The position numbers and the translations under genes were made by a program. A stretch of 64,000 nt of DNA, taken from the NCBI RefSeq assembly GCF_028736035.1, contig NZ_CP117866.1, positions 3,410,001-3,474,000 on the forward strand, in the 5' to 3' direction. Shown here piece by piece: positions 63,150-64,000 of this stretch; positions within the stretch are counted from its first letter, which is position 1, and each line of letters begins with the position of its first letter. The notes beneath the pieces were generated by a model. That model made no database searches, was not told the origin of the DNA, and saw nothing but the letters and a program-made list of their open reading frames with translations. This stretch comes from Streptomyces sp. T12 (lineage in GTDB: Bacteria; Actinomycetota; Actinomycetes; Streptomycetales; Streptomycetaceae).

Positions 63150-64000
63150 TCACAGCACCGTGAAGCTGTCCCTCACCTTCTCGTAGGTATTGAGGGCCTG
63201 TGCCTCGATGTCCGGCTGGTACCACGTGTTGATCTGGTACGACGTGCCGTCCACGGTGAAGCCCAGCAGCTGGGCGTGCCAGGGGTCGCCCTGGAGGGTG
63301 AAGGTGTACTCCCAGACGACCGCCGGGTACCCGCGGAACGTCGTCCGTTCCAGGCGGATCTTGCGGTACTGACCCTGCTGGGCGTTCTCCTCCGACTTCG
63401 TCCAGGAGTCCATCAGGTCGTCGCGGGCCAAGGACGACTTGGCGGCGAGTTCCTGTTTCGCGTCCGGTGAGGTGTAGTGCACCTCCGAACCCGTCTTGAC
63501 GTCCCGCCGCCAGCCCTCGGGCGGCGCCCACGCGAACCCGCCCGCCTCCCGGCGCGCTCCGGGCGGCAAGCTCTGCGGCCTCGATGTGCCCTCGACCGTG
63601 GCGGACGGGGTGCCGCCCGGGGAGGACGGCGATGACGCGGGCCCTGCCTGATTGTCCTTGGGTGAACCGGAGTCGGTCGCCAGGACGACCGCCACGACGA
63701 CGCCCGCCGCGACGATTCCGACGGCGGCTATGAGGCCGGTACGACGACGCCCGCGGCGGGGTCGGGGGTGGGCCGGGACTGCGGGGCCGGGGAGCTCGCC
63801 GGGCGGCATGGCGTGGTACGACCGGGCGGCGCCGGGCACGAGTTCCGGTTCCGGGGCCGGCCGTCGCTCGGTCACCGCTTCGGCGCGGGCCAGGGAGATG
63901 CCGGTGCGGCGGGGTGCGGGGCCCGTGGAATTGCTTGTCGGGGTGGGTGAGCGCACCTCGGAACGGGCCTCGGAGGCGAGTTCGGTGGAGGCGTTGGGGA
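63150..64000 (-). CDS. C-terminal part of a membrane protein running off the window
   Basis: The frame is open from the stop at 63,150 to the window edge. A GTG at 63,956 could be a start, but Ser/Thr/Pro-rich coding continues beyond it, so the gene is probably larger. Visible: a disordered cytoplasmic part, one membrane helix (GLIAAVGIVAAGVVVAVVLA), a Ser/Pro-rich linker, then a ~140-residue extracellular domain (FAWAPPEGWRRDVKTGSEVH; FRGYPAVVWEYTF; INTWYQPDIEAQALNTYEKV). Such domains are often the outer part of Streptomyces Ser/Thr kinases. Whether a kinase precedes it cannot be seen. Confidence 0.7.
   Translation of the reverse strand, partial: PNASTELASEARSEVRSPTPTSNSTGPAPRRTGISLARAEAVTERRPAPEPELVPGAARSYHAMPPGELPGPAVPAHPRPRRGRRRTGLIAAVGIVAAGVVVAVVLATDSGSPKDNQAGPASSPSSPGGTPSATVEGTSRPQSLPPGARREAGGFAWAPPEGWRRDVKTGSEVHYTSPDAKQELAAKSSLARDDLMDSWTKSEENAQQGQYRKIRLERTTFRGYPAVVWEYTFTLQGDPWHAQLLGFTVDGTSYQINTWYQPDIEAQALNTYEKVRDSFTVL

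Overview
The window is a stretch of Streptomyces chromosome. It is very GC-rich with G/C-biased third codon positions, and it contains a recognisable Streptomyces core gene order: obg-rpmA-rplU-rne, the rodA-pbp2-mreD-mreC-mreB morphogenesis cluster, ndk-DUF4233-folC-valS, clpP1-clpP2-clpX, tig, and rpiB. Most core genes are on the minus strand. Many begin with GTG, and many end in strong G+C-rich hairpins.

Layout. 1-5.2 kb: wall glycopolymer genes (a CDP-glycerol-type glycerophosphotransferase, a fused cytidylyltransferase/SDR reductase, a PAPS-type sulfotransferase). 5.2-6.8 kb: a Tat-exported PhoD-like phosphatase. 6.9-11.6 kb: three consecutive secreted FG-GAP beta-propeller paralogues. 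11.8-20.6 kb: obg, L27, L21, a 1376-residue RNase E/G with very long disordered arms, a TIGR03936/DUF2344 protein and a repeat-built membrane protein. 20.8-27.9 kb: an integrated element of about 7 kb (below). 27.8-43.5 kb: radical SAM TIGR03960 protein, CYTH-CHAD protein, cell-elongation cluster, ndk, DUF4233, folC, valS. 43.6-49.2 kb: a Pro/Gln-rich membrane protein, the Clp protease genes and trigger factor. 49.4-52.1 kb: tRNA-Pro, tRNA-Gly and a decayed tRNA-Gly island. 52.1-64 kb: Ser/Thr kinase, small membrane protein, acyltransferase, HD hydrolase, PP2C-type phosphatase, Eis-like acetyltransferase, Nei/Fpg glycosylase, rpiB, amino-acid permease and the C-terminal part of a membrane protein that runs off the window.

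The most unusual region is the element at 20,846-27,887. A large serine integrase lies 45 bp inside its left end. The element sits within the last codons of the TIGR03960 radical SAM gene. The chromosome's original 3' tail of that gene is stranded at 20,753-20,860, still followed by its hairpin terminator, about 7 kb from the rest of the gene. At the other end the element carries its own 3' tail in frame (about 82% identical in DNA, nearly identical in protein), so the interrupted gene is repaired. A 62-residue reading frame starts 2 bp after the repaired stop codon and could ride on the host transcript. Inside the element are a second, small serine recombinase preceded by seven copies of CGTCTC/GAGACG (a probable res/operator region), a hairpin-rich non-coding block with a 19-bp inverted repeat, a chain of overlapping small genes that includes a mini zinc-ribbon protein, and an XRE/DUF5753 regulator coupled to a DUF6879 protein and a small partner. 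I found no replication, capsid, relaxase or FtsK/TraB-like genes. It is therefore either a minimal self-integrating island or one that depends on a helper.

A second, much older event is at tRNA-Gly(TCC). A 36-bp stretch of the tRNA (34 of 36 identical) recurs at 52,028-52,063 and brackets about 2.4 kb holding a tyrosine-integrase pseudogene and a few accessory genes.

All family names come from recognising motifs in the sequence. No database search was possible.
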